From Azorinus chamasolen (Eukaryota > Mollusca > Bivalvia > Cardiida > Solecurtidae), in the NCBI GenBank assembly GCA_963576725.1, contig OY755243.1:40781243-40845242 (forward strand): DNA of 64,000 nucleotides, in the 5' to 3' direction. Of the stretch, positions 11,691-22,680 are shown in pieces. A program made the translations under genes and the position numbers. Below the pieces are notes generated by a model. It saw only the letters and a list, made by a program, of their open reading frames with translations. It was not told the DNA's origin and did no database searches. Position 1 is the stretch's first letter, and each line of letters opens with the position of its first letter.

Positions 11691-11889
11691 TATACTTTCG
11701 TCTGAAAATGTGGCAAACGTTTGAACAGAAACCCCAAACGGTATTTGGGTTAACCAGAGCCTTATGATGAATAAAACACTTGATTGGTTCATTCTTTCCC
11801 CTTGCTTCGTCCCAATGAACAGTTTTTTTTATCAGTTGGTTTTATCAACTATTGAAAACTGTGAAGATCCTGATCAAATATCGTCTCTC

Positions 11890-12141
11890 AAATATGTTGA
11901 ATATTCATGTAAGAAATAAGAACATTACGAAAATTTATTAGCCAAATTTAATAATGTAAAAATTCCATTGGACGTTTTTGCTTTGATAAAAACTTAAGAA
12001 TCTGATCTGTATCACGTCTTAAGCAAACAGTGCAGATCCTGATCAGACGGCTCCTACATGAGCCACACAGGAACCGTCTGATCTGGGTTTACTCTTTTTG
12101 CAAAGGAATGGAAATGTGTTTATATGACGGGAAATGGTTAG
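11890..12141 (-). mobile_element. family A MITE
   Basis: Reverse orientation: GAATATTCATGTAAGAAAT first, then the hairpin CTGATCAGACGGCTCC with an ACACAGGAACCGTCTGATC arm and CTCTTTTTGCAAAGG. It ends GGGAAATGGTTA. Confidence 0.7.
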
Positions 12142-12164
12142 CTGTTGGGTTTTTCACAGCAGGT

Positions 12165-12555
12165 TCATTCATACTTAAGAAGAAAACTTGCGTAAATATT
12201 TATATAGTTCTGATTTTACAAATTCTGCCATGGCCAGGTGTTTCTCTGTTCATATAAAACAGCTAATTGATATTCATGATGTTATGATTTCTTATGTGAA
12301 TATTAACCCATTACCTCATAGGCTATTTTTAGATACAACCTCTTTGAATAAATCTACCGAAAAGGGGCATTAACTAGAGAAAAGGAAAATTTTAGATTTT
12401 TGTAGTTTGAAACCATTGTGATAAATAGAGCATTTGCTCCTATAGGAGCAAATGCTCTATTTATCACAATGGTTTCACAAAGTGACTTTTACAGGGTCGT
12501 CAAAAGTCGTCAATATGAGGGAAAGGGTTAATGGAGTAAAGGATTCAGCAATGCG
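12165..12555 (+). mobile_element. family A MITE tail, interrupted by family C
   Basis: The A tail (GATTTTACAAATTCTGCCATG, AGCTAATTGATATTCATGATG) runs into TTAA at 12303. It resumes after the C element as TGGAGTAAAGGATT, matching the A ending TGGAGTAAAGGGTT. Confidence 0.65.
12303..12531 (+). mobile_element. family C MITE, full length
   Basis: Starts TTAACCCATTACCTCATAGG and ends TATGAGGGAAAGGGTTAA. Long perfect hairpin AAATAGAGCATTTGCTCC | TATA | GGAGC..., flanked by ACCATTGTGATA and its complement. 229 bp; inserted at a TTAA in family A. Confidence 0.9.
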
Positions 12556-12589
12556 ACGCCGCTCAAGAAACAGAGATGAGGATGTTTTA

Positions 12590-13130
12590 TTGAACAGCCA
12601 ATGGTCGTTCCTTAGAACATGTAAACAGTGCGTACGCGTAGGCAGTGTTTGGACAACCAGCCAATGGTTGTCCCTTAGAATATGTAAGCAGTGCGTACGC
12701 GTAGTCAGTGTTCGGACAACCAGCCAATGGTCGTCCCTTAGAACATGTAAACAGTGCGTACGCGTAGGCATTGTTTGGACAATCAGTCAATGGTCGTCCC
12801 TTAGAACATGTAAACAGTACGTACGCGTAGTCAGTGTTTGGACAACCAGACAATGGTCGTCCCTTAGAATATGTAAACAGTGCGTACGCGTAGTCAGTGT
12901 TCGGACAACCAGCCAATGGTCGTCCCTTAGAACATGTAAACAGTACGTACGCGTAGTCAGTGTTTGGACAACCAGCCAATGGTCGTCCCTTAGAAGATGT
13001 AAACATGCGTACGCGTAGGCAGTGTTTGGACAATCAGTCAACGGTCATCTCTGAGAAAGTGTAAACCGTGCCTACTCGTAAACAGTGTTTGGACAACCAG
13101 GCATGGTCGTCTCTTACGAACATGTAAATC
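12590..13130 (+). repeat. 63-bp minisatellite, about 8 copies
   Basis: Unit includes GTGCGTACGCGTAGTCAGTG, GGACAACCAGCCAATGGTC and CCCTTAGAACATGTAAAC. The length is 21 codons, so both strands read open. The peptide (SLRTCKQCVRVVSVWTT) is a by-product as far as I can tell. Confidence 0.88.
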
Positions 13131-13550
13131 GCGCGCACTTCATGTGCCGTCCTGGTGTGTCTCCCAAAGGGTTATACGAGCAATAGCGATTATCGTAACT
13201 CAGGACTTACGATAATTGGGGTCGTACAATAAGTATGGTCGTACAATCATTGTGGTCGTACACTATTAAGTAAAGCCTACCCCACACTGAGCTTGAGCAA
13301 GAGATTATTGAAAATAAAGTAAAGCAACTGAAAGGTAAGGCAGTGGCATCATCTGTATTTATTTCGTGACACGAATAATTACAGTGAGCCTGTCTAACGT
13401 AATAATGATTAGCCATCAATTAGTAACAAAGTTTGTCCTTGTCTCTTTCTAACTGACGTCGACGAGAAAGAATAAGAATTATTCTCTATTTAGATGCAAA
13501 TTGAAATATGATAACACATTTTCGCAAAAACACTTCATCTCAAAATAAAC
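13131..13550. other. unannotated stretch
   Basis: A short triplicated GGTCGTACAATAAGT-like motif lies near 13222-13265. Nothing else recognised. Confidence 0.4.
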
Positions 13551-13766
13551 TTAAACCATTACTCCATATATATATATACGCACCTTTATGCATTTGCAAA
13601 CCAAGCAGACCCAGATCAAACAGCTCATGTTTGCTTATGAAATTATAAAGATCTGATTCTACAGAATTTGCCAGACTAAAGCCCCAACTCCCTAAATATA
13701 CCACTGTAAAAAATCCGGTAATCAATATTCATGATTTCATTATTTCTTACATAATCATTCTGGATA
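13551..13766 (+). mobile_element. family A MITE, degenerate
   Basis: Starts TTAAACCATTACTCCAT. Only half of the hairpin survives (CAGACCCAGATCAAACAGC), then GTTTGCTTATGAAATTATA and TATTCATGATTTCATTATT. Confidence 0.65.
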
Positions 13767-13807
13767 TTAGTGTTATAAGACCCAATTGGAGTAGTCTGTC
13801 TTTACGC

Positions 13808-14036
13808 TTAATCCATTACCTCATAGGCTATTTTTAGATACAACCTCTTTGAATAAATCTACTGAAAAGGAGCATTAACTAGAGAAAAGGAAAATTTTAG
13901 AATTTTGTAGTTTGAAACTATTGTGATAGATAGAACATTTGCTCCTATAGGAGCAAATGCTCTATTTATCACAATGGTTTCACAAAGTGACTTTTACAGA
14001 GTCGTCAAAAGTCGTCAATATGAGGGAATGGGTTAA
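13808..14036 (+). mobile_element. family C MITE, full length
   Basis: Starts TTAATCCATTACCTCATAGG and ends TATGAGGGAATGGGTTAA. Same hairpin and spacing as the copy at 12303-12531; 229 bp. Confidence 0.9.
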
Positions 14037-14119
14037 AGTCATCTTCTGACACAGTTAGGGTTGTATGTTATGAGTCATTCAAAGATGATATTTCGGTGGG
14101 TCGGTGGTAAGTGGTGGAG

Positions 14120-14700
14120 AAAACAGTATAAGATACATTCTTGTTCGTACTTGTAGAAGTAATGCATGGTCCCATGTTATAAAATAGACTTGTTCTTTGA
14201 CATATAAATGTATGTATATGTCTCTGTTCGTACTTGCAGAATCGAAAGCATGGTCACATGTTATACGACAGACCTGTTTGTACTTGTAGAAGTAGTGCTT
14301 GGTCCCATGTTATAAAATAGACTTGCTCGTACTTGTAGAAGTAATGCTTGGTCCCATGTTATAAAATAGACTTGTTCGTACCAGAGACATATACATGTAT
14401 GTATATGTCTCTGTTCGTACTTGCAGAATCGAATGCTTGGTCACGTGTTGCACGACAGACCTGTTCGTACTTGTAGAAGTAATGCTTGGTCCCATGTTAT
14501 AAGATACACTCTTGTTCGTACTTGTAGAAGTAATGCTTGGTCCTATGTTATAAGATACACTCTTGTTCGTACTTGTAGAAGTAATGCTTGGTCCCATGTT
14601 ATAAGATACACAATTGTTCGTACTGATAGAAGTAATGCTTGGTCCCATGTTATAAGATTCACTCTTGTTCGTGCTTGCACAAGTAATGATTGACCCCATG
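14120..14700 (+). repeat. 51-bp minisatellite with a longer variant unit
   Basis: GTTCGTACTTGTAGAAGTAA then TGCTTGGTCCCATGTTATA recurs every 51 bp at 14463-14660. A longer variant unit with ATATGTATGTATATGTCTCT appears twice (about 14205 and 14390). Confidence 0.82.
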
Positions 14701-15022
14701 TTACACTTTGTATAAATCTTATTTCGCGACTGACAATCTGTCACTACTATTTTCATGACGACTTTATAGCACATTCAAGTTTGCAACAATGTAGACTAAT
14801 CTCGTACTACAGAAATCATCGTAAGCTCCAAATCATGACGATAACAACTTCCAGTTACGATCATCGAATTTTAGAAATTACGATAACTTCAGATGTACGA
14901 TTATTTGTAAGGCGTGACACTGGATTCCAGCATTAAGAAATGTAATGACATACGGTAAAGCCCCTCTAATGTAAGCACCAAATAGATGTCTAAATCGCAG
15001 TTTTAAAGACAGTTTCATAATA
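14701..15022. other. unannotated stretch
   Basis: Nothing certain, apart from a Pg-1-like scrap ACGGTAAAGCCCCTCTAATG near 14951. Confidence 0.35.
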
Positions 15023-15431
15023 CAGTAGAACCTGTCTTAGGCGGCCATTCGTTTGTTGAAAATACAGTAAAACCTCTCTTAACCGGCAGTTAAATTTAGT
15101 ATGAATATCGGTCTTGGAGACAGGTGGCAGCTTAATGCAGGGTGAAAGTCATACAGAAAGCTCCTAGAGGAGCTTTCTGTATGACTTTCACCCTGCATTA
15201 AGCAGCCACCTGCCTAAAAGTATCTAAATTATTATCTACTAGAATTCCGGTTAAGAGAGGTTATACTGTATGAATTTTAAAAGCATGTGGTTGCTGAATG
15301 TAGGGCTATAGCGTAATGCAGAACGTTCCAGTGGGACCCCTATGTTACTTTTGACCTGCATTAAGCTACCACCTGTATTAAGACTCATAATTAGACCTCT
15401 TTTGGGTGACCGCTTAAGACAAGTTGTACTG
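15023..15431 (+). mobile_element. Pg-4 MITE split by a Pg-3 insertion
   Basis: Left end CAGTAGAACCTGTCTTAGGC, right end ending GACAAGTTGTACTG. Its interior holds the AATGCAGAACGTTCC palindrome after the nested element at 15065-15268. Confidence 0.7.
15065..15268 (+). mobile_element. Pg-3 MITE nested in Pg-4
   Basis: CAGTAAAACCTCTCTTAACC to TTAAGAGAGGTTATACTG, with TA on both sides. Near-perfect palindrome of about 100 bp centred on AAAGCTCCTAGAGGAGCTTT. Confidence 0.88.
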
Positions 15432-15439
15432 TTTGTATC

Positions 15440-16000
15440 ACAGTAGATGTATTCGTCCAGTACGATATATCAGAGCCGTGTGCTCGTCCATATTAGGAAT
15501 CACAGCCGTGTACTCATCTAATTATAGGTATCACTGTCATGAACTCGTCCATAATAGGTATCGCTATCGTATATGTCGTCCAATTATAGGTATCGCAATC
15601 GTATATTCGTCTAGTAATATATACCGGTATAACAGGGCCGTGCAATCGTCCATATTAGGCATCAAAGCAATGTACTCGTCCAATAATGGGTATCACATTC
15701 GTGTACGCGTCCATATTATGTATCACGGCCGTGTACTAATCTAATAATAGGCATCACAGTCATGTACTCGCCCAATGATAGGCATCAGAGTTGTGTACTC
15801 GTCCATTATAGGTATCACAGTCGTGTACTCGTCCATTATAGGTATCACAGCCATTTACTCGTCCAATGATATGTATCACAGCCGTTTACTCGTCCAATGA
15901 TATGTATCACAGCTGTTTACTCGTCCGATGATATGTATCACAGCCTTTTACTCGTCCGATGATATCTTTTACAGCTGTGTGATCATTATGTATCGCAGTC
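15440..16000 (+). repeat. minisatellite of about 31-33 bp, first block
   Basis: Units such as GTGTACTCGTCCAATAATAG and GTATCACAGCC, about 17 copies with variable length. Confidence 0.82.
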
Positions 16001-16212
16001 ATGCATTCGTACAGTTTTCGGATTCTTACCGTACATGTATTATGGTTGGGGATTTCGACCCTCGATGTCATTGGGTTCAACGTGGAACTACCTACAGATA
16101 GACCAACTTATTTTGGAACAAAACATGACCAACTCTAATGTAAACAAAACGCAGCGCCTGCAGCGCTTCTTTATTTTCAAAAGTCTTAGCAAGCTGCAAT
16201 TTTTCCAGCATA

Positions 16213-16284
16213 GTTGTCTTGGTGCAATGGATATGTACCTTGGCTTGCATGCGGCGGTCTTGAGTTCGATTCTTACCAGTGACC
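16213..16284 (+). mobile_element. tRNA-like element (SINE head or tRNA pseudogene)
   Basis: An A-box match TGGTGCAATGG (fits TRGYNNARNGG) is followed 30-40 bp later by a B-box-like AGTTCGATTC. Stem pairing is too poor for a working tRNA. It shares the order TGGTG.AATGGATAT.TACCT with the reverse-strand copy at 16452-16522. I read both as tRNA-derived remnants. Confidence 0.5.
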
Positions 16285-16451
16285 AATATTTTTTTTATTA
16301 AAATACTGTCCGTACAAAACAACAATAAATATTAATGATAACATATAATAAATAATAACAAAATACATTTTATTAACATATAATTGAAAAAGAATAAAAA
16401 ATTAAAAAGATGATTGCAAATAGCAAATCAGTTTAAAATAAAGGAAACTGT

Positions 16452-16522
16452 GCATAGCTTGGGATTCGAACCGACGACCTCCTGTTTGCAAGACCAGGTA
16501 TATATCCATTACACCAAAGCCC
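16452..16522 (-). mobile_element. tRNA-like element, inverted partner
   Basis: On the minus strand it reads GCTTTGGTGTAATGGATA, then CCTGGTCTTGCAAACAGG as an anticodon-arm-like hairpin (TGC in the loop), then GGTTCGAATCC, a perfect B box. T-stem pairing is only partial, so a functional tRNA is doubtful. Confidence 0.55.
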
Positions 16523-16942
16523 AGTAAATAATATGTGGCGGCTTACTAAATTATGTTTCCTGGCCCTGTATTTGTGTGATGTTATGTAAACAACAAAATA
16601 ACAACAAGTCTCAATATAGCTTGGTTTGCCTGTACAGGTTTGTATCTTGACATCGCTTTATTTTTTTATCAGATCAGTGATAATAATAACCTGCGATAAC
16701 AAATAGCAAAAAGAAGAATACACAAAAATCAATACATACATACAATGATAAACCTACACATTGTACAAAAATGATTATAGTACGGTGTTCGCATAGCGAT
16801 AAACACCCGACCTGCTACAAGTTACAAAAGAAGTATTTTTAAACAACGAAACGGTACATTAACTGGAATGTATGGAATTATATATAAGATTTTAAAATAT
16901 ATCAAAAGAGAGAATATATTTACCTGTGTAAATACGTAAATA
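16523..16942. other. unannotated AT-rich stretch
   Basis: No gene or repeat recognised. It lies inside the interval that separates the two blocks of the 31-33 bp minisatellite. Confidence 0.35.
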
Positions 16943-17148
16943 CAGTAGAACCCCTCTAATGCGACCACTAAATGAATAAACATGGATGTCTTTATAAGCA
17001 GGTGGTTGCTTAATGCAGGACAAAAGTAATGCAGAAAGCTCCTATAGGAGTTTTCTGCCTTACTTTTGTCCTGAATTAAGCTACCACCTGCATCAAGCAC
17101 CCAGACTTATACCTCTTCTAGGTGGTCGCATTAGCGGGGTTTTTACTA
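16943..17148 (+). mobile_element. Pg-1 MITE, full length
   Basis: CAGTAGAACCCCTCTAATGC to CATTAGCGGGGTTTTTACTA. Palindrome centred on AAAGCTCCTATAGGAG, flanked by TA. Confidence 0.88.
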
Positions 17149-17419
17149 TATATCCAAAATGATAATACGCCCATTAAATTTGGCGACTGTATGTATTTCA
17201 AAATTTCCGCAAGAATGTCCTGTTAGTAGCAAATGTTTAAGTTATGCTCTTCAACTGTATCACGTAGTCGGACGAGTGACTCAAGGAATGGGTAAAAATG
17301 AACCCACCCTATGACATACAACCCCTTTTCGAAAATGCCGTCGTCGACATTTAAAAGAAAATTAACACAAGACTACTGGCTAAATTTGTTTATTTCGTAG
17401 GTTTTGTAGTTTTCACCCT
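17149..17419. other. unannotated stretch
   Basis: Nothing recognised between the Pg-1 element and the minisatellite. Confidence 0.3.
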
Positions 17420-17950
17420 ATGACAAAAGATAGGTATTATAGTCATGTACTCGTCTAATAATAAGTATCACAATCGTGTACTCGTCCGTAATTGGTATCA
17501 CAGTCGTGTATTCACCCAATAATTGGTATCACTGTCGTGCACCGTCCAACACTACCAACCATATACTCGTCCAATAATATGTTTGAGAGCCATGTTCTCG
17601 TCAAATATTAGGTATCACATCCCCAATAATAGGTATTACAGCCGTATACTCGTCCAATAATTGGTATTGTAGCTACCACTGCCGTCCAATTATAGGAATC
17701 ACAGATGTGTACTCGTTCAATAAAGTGTATCACGTCAATGTACGCTCGTACACGTCCAATAAAAGGTATCACAGCCGTGTACTCTTCAAGTATTAGGTAT
17801 GACAGTCCCAATAATAGGTATCACAGCCGTATACTCGTCCAATAATAGATACCACAGCTATCACTGCCATCCAGCAGGTATCAGGTCGTGTTCTCGTCTA
17901 TGATAGATAACAAAGCATGTATTCCTCATATAATAGGTATCATAGTCTTA
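17420..17950 (+). repeat. minisatellite of about 31-33 bp, second block
   Basis: Same unit as 15440-16000 (GTGTACTCGTCCAATAATAG, GTATCACAGCC), about 15 copies, more degenerate. The two blocks look like one array split by about 1.4 kb of inserted DNA. Confidence 0.78.
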
Positions 17951-18800
17951 TTATAAATCAAAGTTCTGATGTACTGATGATGGTTTCAAATTTAAAATTG
18001 TATTAAATTGGGATTTAAAGAAATGAGATACTGAAAATGTATATGGTGGTGAAGAATTAAAAATTGCTAATAATAACTGATGAAAATAAAACTAGAAGTA
18101 ATACAATTCAGCAGTATAAGATATGAGTACAATGTGGTGAGAAACAATATTTAGACAGAATTTAAACAACTGGGTCAGTATTAATTATCTTCAAAATTTG
18201 TTGAATGTTGTAAACTATGTGTTTATTTTAAACAGATCCATGAATTTAAGCTGAAGCAGCATGTTAAACATATTCATGATGTTATAAAAATTTGTACAAG
18301 AAAAAAATGCGGATACTCCGTTAAAATTCATTTTGAATTTCGCTACCTGTAGATTATTCATTGGCCTATCTTTTATCTCAACTTTGGCAGAAAAACATTG
18401 CATTGTAAAAAGAACTGTAGATAGTCACCCATTCAAAGTCTCAAAACACATAGAAAGTAATTAATGATAAACTATGAAAAACACGTAATGAAACAAGTTT
18501 TTCAAGAACTCTTATGAAGCGAACTGGAGATCCTTTGTTTGAAAACACGAGAAAAAATGTAGAAATTATGACGGTTTCCTGGGGAAGGCGGAGTCCAACC
18601 TTGTACTATAAATAGAATGTCTGATTACACTACGTCACCAGTAGGCTCTACAAATTGAAAAACTACCAGACCGCTTGAGAAGACAAGTTTTCTTCCATCT
18701 TCACGTTTCCCATCTCTATGAAAACGTTTAAGCAGATATCTGGATTACTGTCAGACCACGTAGATATCTCAGTTTCTTTTGTTTTCCTGCTATGGATGCT
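17951..18800. other. unannotated stretch
   Basis: No hairpin element, repeat or convincing coding frame seen. Confidence 0.4.
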
Positions 18801-18807
18801 GCAAGTT

Positions 18808-18985
18808 TCGGTAGGACCCTTTACACAAGGAAAGTTTTGGTTAATTAAATTTTATTAGGGACCCTTTACACAAGGAAAGTTTTGGTTAATTAAATTATAT
18901 TAGGGCCCTTTACACAAGGAAGGTGTTTGTTAATTAAATTAAATTAGGACCCTTTACACAAGGAAAGTTTTGGTTATGGAAGAAA
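18808..18985 (+). repeat. 45-bp tandem repeat, four copies
   Basis: Unit GACCCTTTACACAAGGAAAG then TTTTGGTTAATTAAATT. The last copy is shortened. Confidence 0.88.
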
Positions 18986-19590
18986 TTGTTGGCTCGCCTC
19001 TACATCATTTCATAAGACAATCAGCGTAGATCTTGATCAGATGGGTCCTACGGGAAGTGTTTGATATGGGTATACTCTGTTTGTAAGGGTGTGAAGAGCA
19101 TTCGGTTTTGTAAGATGTAGGGGTTTAACTTTATGTCCATATTTATACATTCTGAGGTACAGATAAGTATAAACATTTTCAAGAATAGCTCCTTTATTTC
19201 TCCGCCAACCCGTATACTGTGACCACTCTAGCCTATGACTCTGTAACATTAACACAATTCCCACTGCAGTCTATGCGACAAATACAAAAATAAAATCTCC
19301 CATGAATCATACATTTATAACTTCGTACCGGCACAGTCCTTGTACGAGGTATGTAGACTAAAACACTTGGGAGGTAGTTTAAACATATTTTATTTCCAAA
19401 TACATGTATACATACATACGGCCTTCGTTTGCCTGTAGGAAGATTACAATATTAGCACATTTGCAAACATTTGTACCAACTGATCGCCACTAATGAAAAT
19501 GTGTTTTCGTTCAGCAAGTGACAAGCCTTTGTTCATTGCATGCACGTACTAACATCTACAGTAAACATGTACATATCTACAATGGTCAAT
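18986..19590. other. unannotated stretch with an A-like scrap
   Basis: Near 19020-19100, GATCTTGATCAGATGGGTCC and TACTCTGTTTGTAAGG resemble a decayed family A hairpin. Nothing else recognised. Confidence 0.35.
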
Positions 19591-19596
19591 TAACAT

Positions 19597-19800
19597 TTAA
19601 CCTCAACTCATTTTCACGTTTTTACAAACAGAGTAGACCCAGATCAGACAGTTCCTGTCGGGGTCGTCTGATCATGGTCTGCTCTGTTTGCTTATGATAT
19701 TATAAAGATATGGTTCTATAGTTTCTGCCAGAGATAAAAACGTCATGTGTTTATATACCATTATAAAACATCAAGTGATTAGTATTCAACATGCAGATCA
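19597..19800 (+). mobile_element. family A MITE, 3' truncated
   Basis: CAAACAGAGTAGACCCAGATC, the TTCCTGTCGGGGTCG centre, CTGCTCTGTTTGCTTATG and the start of the usual tail. The terminal repeat at the right is lost. Confidence 0.7.
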
Positions 19801-19827
19801 ACAAATAAAGGTGTGTACAAAAAATAC

Positions 19828-19935
19828 TAAAATGATCATTTGTCCACCAAACTCCATATTGGGATCAGTCTAGAATCGTCTCGTAAAAGACGATTCTAAA
19901 GAGTAGTCACAACATAGGATTTGGTGGAGAAATAA
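19828..19935 (+). repeat. hairpin F (CACCAAACTCC...), copy 1
   Basis: Inverted arms AGAATCGTCT / AGACGATTCT inside outer arms CACCAAACTCCATATTG and CATAGGATTTGGTGGAG. A related hairpin lies at 57490-57590, where it sits inside a TA-type MITE. Confidence 0.7.
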
Positions 19936-20007
19936 AAAAGTTATTCTTGAAAATGTTTTAATTTACGCATCTTAACTGGCCCTCTGAATATATCATCACT
20001 TCATATA

Positions 20008-20192
20008 CAGTAAAACCTCTCTATAACGGCCACTAAGTTACATCAAGTATTTTGTGTTAAATGCGGATGGTTGCTTTAGGCAAGGGGAAAGTAAAACAGA
20101 ACGCTCCTATATACCTTGCTTTAAGCAGCCACCTGCCCTAATATACTAACTAATTAACACAATTTAGTGGCCGTTATAGAGAGGTTTTACAG
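20008..20192 (+). mobile_element. Pg-2 MITE with a deleted palindrome centre
   Basis: CAGTAAAACCTCTCTATAAC to GTTATAGAGAGGTTTTACAG. The left arm runs to GAACGCTCCTATA and then jumps straight to CCTTGCTTTAAGC, so most of the right inner arm is missing. Confidence 0.85.
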
Positions 20193-20209
20193 TACATGTA
20201 TGAATATCC

Positions 20210-20388
20210 ATCAAGTTGAGTGTTAACATGTATCAACTTGTTAGACCTGTCGTGGTAGCTTAATGCAGCACGAAGGCTACATACAAAAAACTAACTAAGG
20301 AGTTTTCTGCATTGTTTTGTTCTACCTGAAACAGACACTCGTGTTTATTTGTTAAGTGGCCGCTGTAGAAAAGTGTTACTATATTAAC
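20210..20388 (+). mobile_element. Pg-4-like MITE, degenerate
   Basis: Has GTGGTAGCTTAATGCAGCACG, GGAGTTTTCTGCATTG and a GTGGCCGCTGTAGAAAAG end. Confidence 0.5.
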
Positions 20389-20393
20389 TCATT

Positions 20394-20629
20394 ACCTCAT
20401 AGGCTATTTTTAGACCCAACCTCTTTGAATGAATCCACCCAAACGGAACATTTACTAGAGAAAAGTAAAATTTTAGAATTTTGTAGTTTGAAACCATTGT
20501 GATAAATAGAGCATTTGCTCCTATAGGAGTATTTGCTCCTATAGGAGCAAATGTTCTATTTATCACAATGGTTTCAAGAAGTGGTTATTACAGAGGCGCA
20601 GAAAGCGTATTTATGGCGGAATGGGTTAA
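20394..20629 (+). mobile_element. family C MITE with duplicated loop
   Basis: TTAACTCATTACCTCATAGG to GGCGGAATGGGTTAA. The centre reads TTTGCTCCTATAGGAG twice in a row, so the loop has been duplicated once. Confidence 0.88.
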
Positions 20630-20689
20630 AAACATTCTGGAGAAAAATATAGGATTCACTCTTTCGCTGCCAGTAGCAAATCTGTGCTT

Positions 20690-20765
20690 ATATTTGCAAA
20701 CAGTTTTGATCTAGACATGACGCCGAGTAACTCATCGTGTTATCAGAATCCAAACTCGTTGATGC
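20690..20765 (+). mobile_element. family D hairpin, degenerate
   Basis: ATTTGCAAACAGTTTTGATC, then GACGCCGAGTAACTC, then AATCCAAACTCGTTG. Confidence 0.5.
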
Positions 20766-20934
20766 TGTCATTAAGTTTTGGAACTGAACCTAAACTCGAC
20801 AATGAAACTTTGAAGCAGAGGACAATACGTGGCACCGAAGACTGGACAAAGTAAACATATTGTTTAGTGGTAAAACATCATAAATTTTGCTGCCATTATA
20901 TTTTCTATAGATGAAAATGACCAACAATATCTAA

Positions 20935-21240
20935 TGTACATGACGCCACTTACATGCAATTTACCACTATAGGCACAAAATATCTCAGGTACATGTATAT
21001 AACGCCCGTAACATGAAACGTACCACTGTAGACAAAGAATATCTTAAGTACATGTATATAATACCCTTTATAGGAAAATTACTCTGGGCAAATCATATCC
21101 AAAGTATATGTACATGTATACCATGCCCTTTTAATGAAAAGAACCACCGTAGGCAAATAATATCTAAAGTGCATGTACATGTACCTGATGCCCGTTACAT
21201 AAAAATTATGCACACAAGTACATGGTGTATGTACCGCCAG
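20935..21240 (+). repeat. degenerate tandem repeat of about 60 bp, five copies
   Basis: Units include ACATGTATATAACGCCCGT, AACGTACCACTGTAGAC and AATATCTTAAGTACATG. Confidence 0.7.
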
Positions 21241-21280
21241 GCAAAGGTGCTCGACGCATGCTTGGACTCACCCATGGAAC

Positions 21281-21313
21281 CCCCCCCCCCCCCCCCCAAA
21301 AAAAAAAAAATAA

Positions 21314-21344
<31 letters not shown>
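21281..21344 (+). repeat. C-run, A-run and (AAAT)n
   Basis: A C-run and an A-run are followed by about ten AAAT units that end exactly where the large palindrome begins. Confidence 0.85.
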
Positions 21345-22153
21345 ATGTGATCGAAGTATGTTAAACTAGCCTAAAACTATCAATTTGAACCTTAAACCAC
21401 TCCGACAAACAAGAAAAACACGACCCGGAAAAAATTTCCTATCGGGTCTATATATGTATTGAAAGGTATATAACTACGACAGATCAGCTGCGGAAAATAC
21501 AACAGTCATGTTTTTCAAAGTCTTACAGCAAAGCCAATTCAACACCGATTTTAATCATTTTGGTCTTGATCCGTTCCAAATTCCATATGCTAAGCGGCAC
21601 AGTTAATGCTTTTCTTAAATATTGCCCCGTCTTGTCGCTGCAAGACCGCGAATTTGAAAATACGCTAGAGCGAAACGATGTGACTCCCGCCAGGATGCAT
21701 AGAAGTATATAGGGGGATCTGTATTCGTTAAACTTTTCAACAAAAACGCGTTTTTGTTGAAAAGATTAACGAATACAGATCCCCCTATATACGTCTATGC
21801 ATCCTGGTGGGAGTCACATCGTTTCGCTCTAGCGGTTTTTCAAATTCGCGGTCTTGCAGCGACAAGACGGAGCAATATTTAAGGAAAGCACTAATTGTGC
21901 CGCTTAGCATATGGAATTTGGGACGGATCAAGACCAAACTGATTGAAATCGGTGTTGAATTGGCTTTGCTGTAAGACTTTGAAAAACATGACTGTTGTAT
22001 TTTCCGCCGCTGATCTGTTGTAGTTAGGTACCTTTCAATACATATATAGACCCGATAGGAATTTTTTTCCGGGTCGTGTTTTTCTTGTTTTTCGGAGTGG
22101 TTTAAGGTTCAAATAGATAGTTTTAGGCCATTTGAACATACTTCGATCACATT
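21345..22153. repeat. 809-bp near-perfect palindrome (fold-back element)
   Basis: The arms 21345-21748 and 21749-22153 are inverted copies with no spacer. The centre is CAAAAACGCGTTTTTG and the outer ends are AAATGTGATCGAAGTATG and its complement. Arms differ by only a few substitutions and small indels. Both sides abut A/T-rich homopolymers. No long open frame, and no clear target-site duplication. Fold-back transposon or recent inverted duplication are the main readings. Confidence 0.9.
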
Positions 22154-22254
22154 TTTTTTTTTTTGGCTGAGTTGGCAAAAAGGGCATCCTGATTTATAAC
22201 GTCTACAAGTCAAATATGACTGACCAAAATCATAGATGCCTTCAACCATGGTAT

Positions 22255-22680
22255 ACCCGGTAGCAATGCTGACTTGGAAACTCAGGACGTGGGGCTGTAG
22301 GGTCGGGCCATAGGGGCAAATCCAGAGAACTATCAAAACCCTCCCGTGTCGGAACTTATATGTGCGTACGATGCGGAGGAGACAATGACGCAGAGAAGAG
22401 TAGACCTGTGTTATCTCCGGGAAACGAGATGGAAGGTTGGTGGTGTTTTGAGAAAAAAAAGACACTGGAGGAGTTGGAGTCCTACTAGCTGAGGAAAGGC
22501 GGGAGAAGCTGTTCGAAGTTCAGACAGGATCCTTCTCGTTTAGATGATCATCAGCAGGATGGTATTCGTGTTTGTGTTTGATCCCAAAGATGCTGGGAAA
22601 TACCGGTGTTACCAGATGCTGCAGTGCGATGTTACAAAGGCACTGACCTTGGAGCAGCTCTTACCCCACCTCTGATAATT
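22255..22680 (+). pseudogene. LINE endonuclease fragment (5' part)
   Basis: Frame-shifted translation gives TLPCRNLYVRTMRRR, an SGKRDGRLV segment like the E-T-R-W motif region of AP-type endonucleases, and GVGVLLAEERREKLFEV. These fit, in order, the N-terminal half of the endonuclease of CR1/Jockey-type non-LTR retrotransposons. Several stops and shifts; dead. The match is from memory of the family; no search was run. Confidence 0.6.

Noticed and set aside
12452..13041. Repeat protein of 21-residue units in the 63-bp array
   Set aside because: Open on both strands. The ATG lies inside the end of a family C MITE.
14310..17950. Regularly spaced repeats that look superficially like a CRISPR array
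   Set aside because: The units are contiguous tandem repeats without unique spacers, and the genome is eukaryotic.
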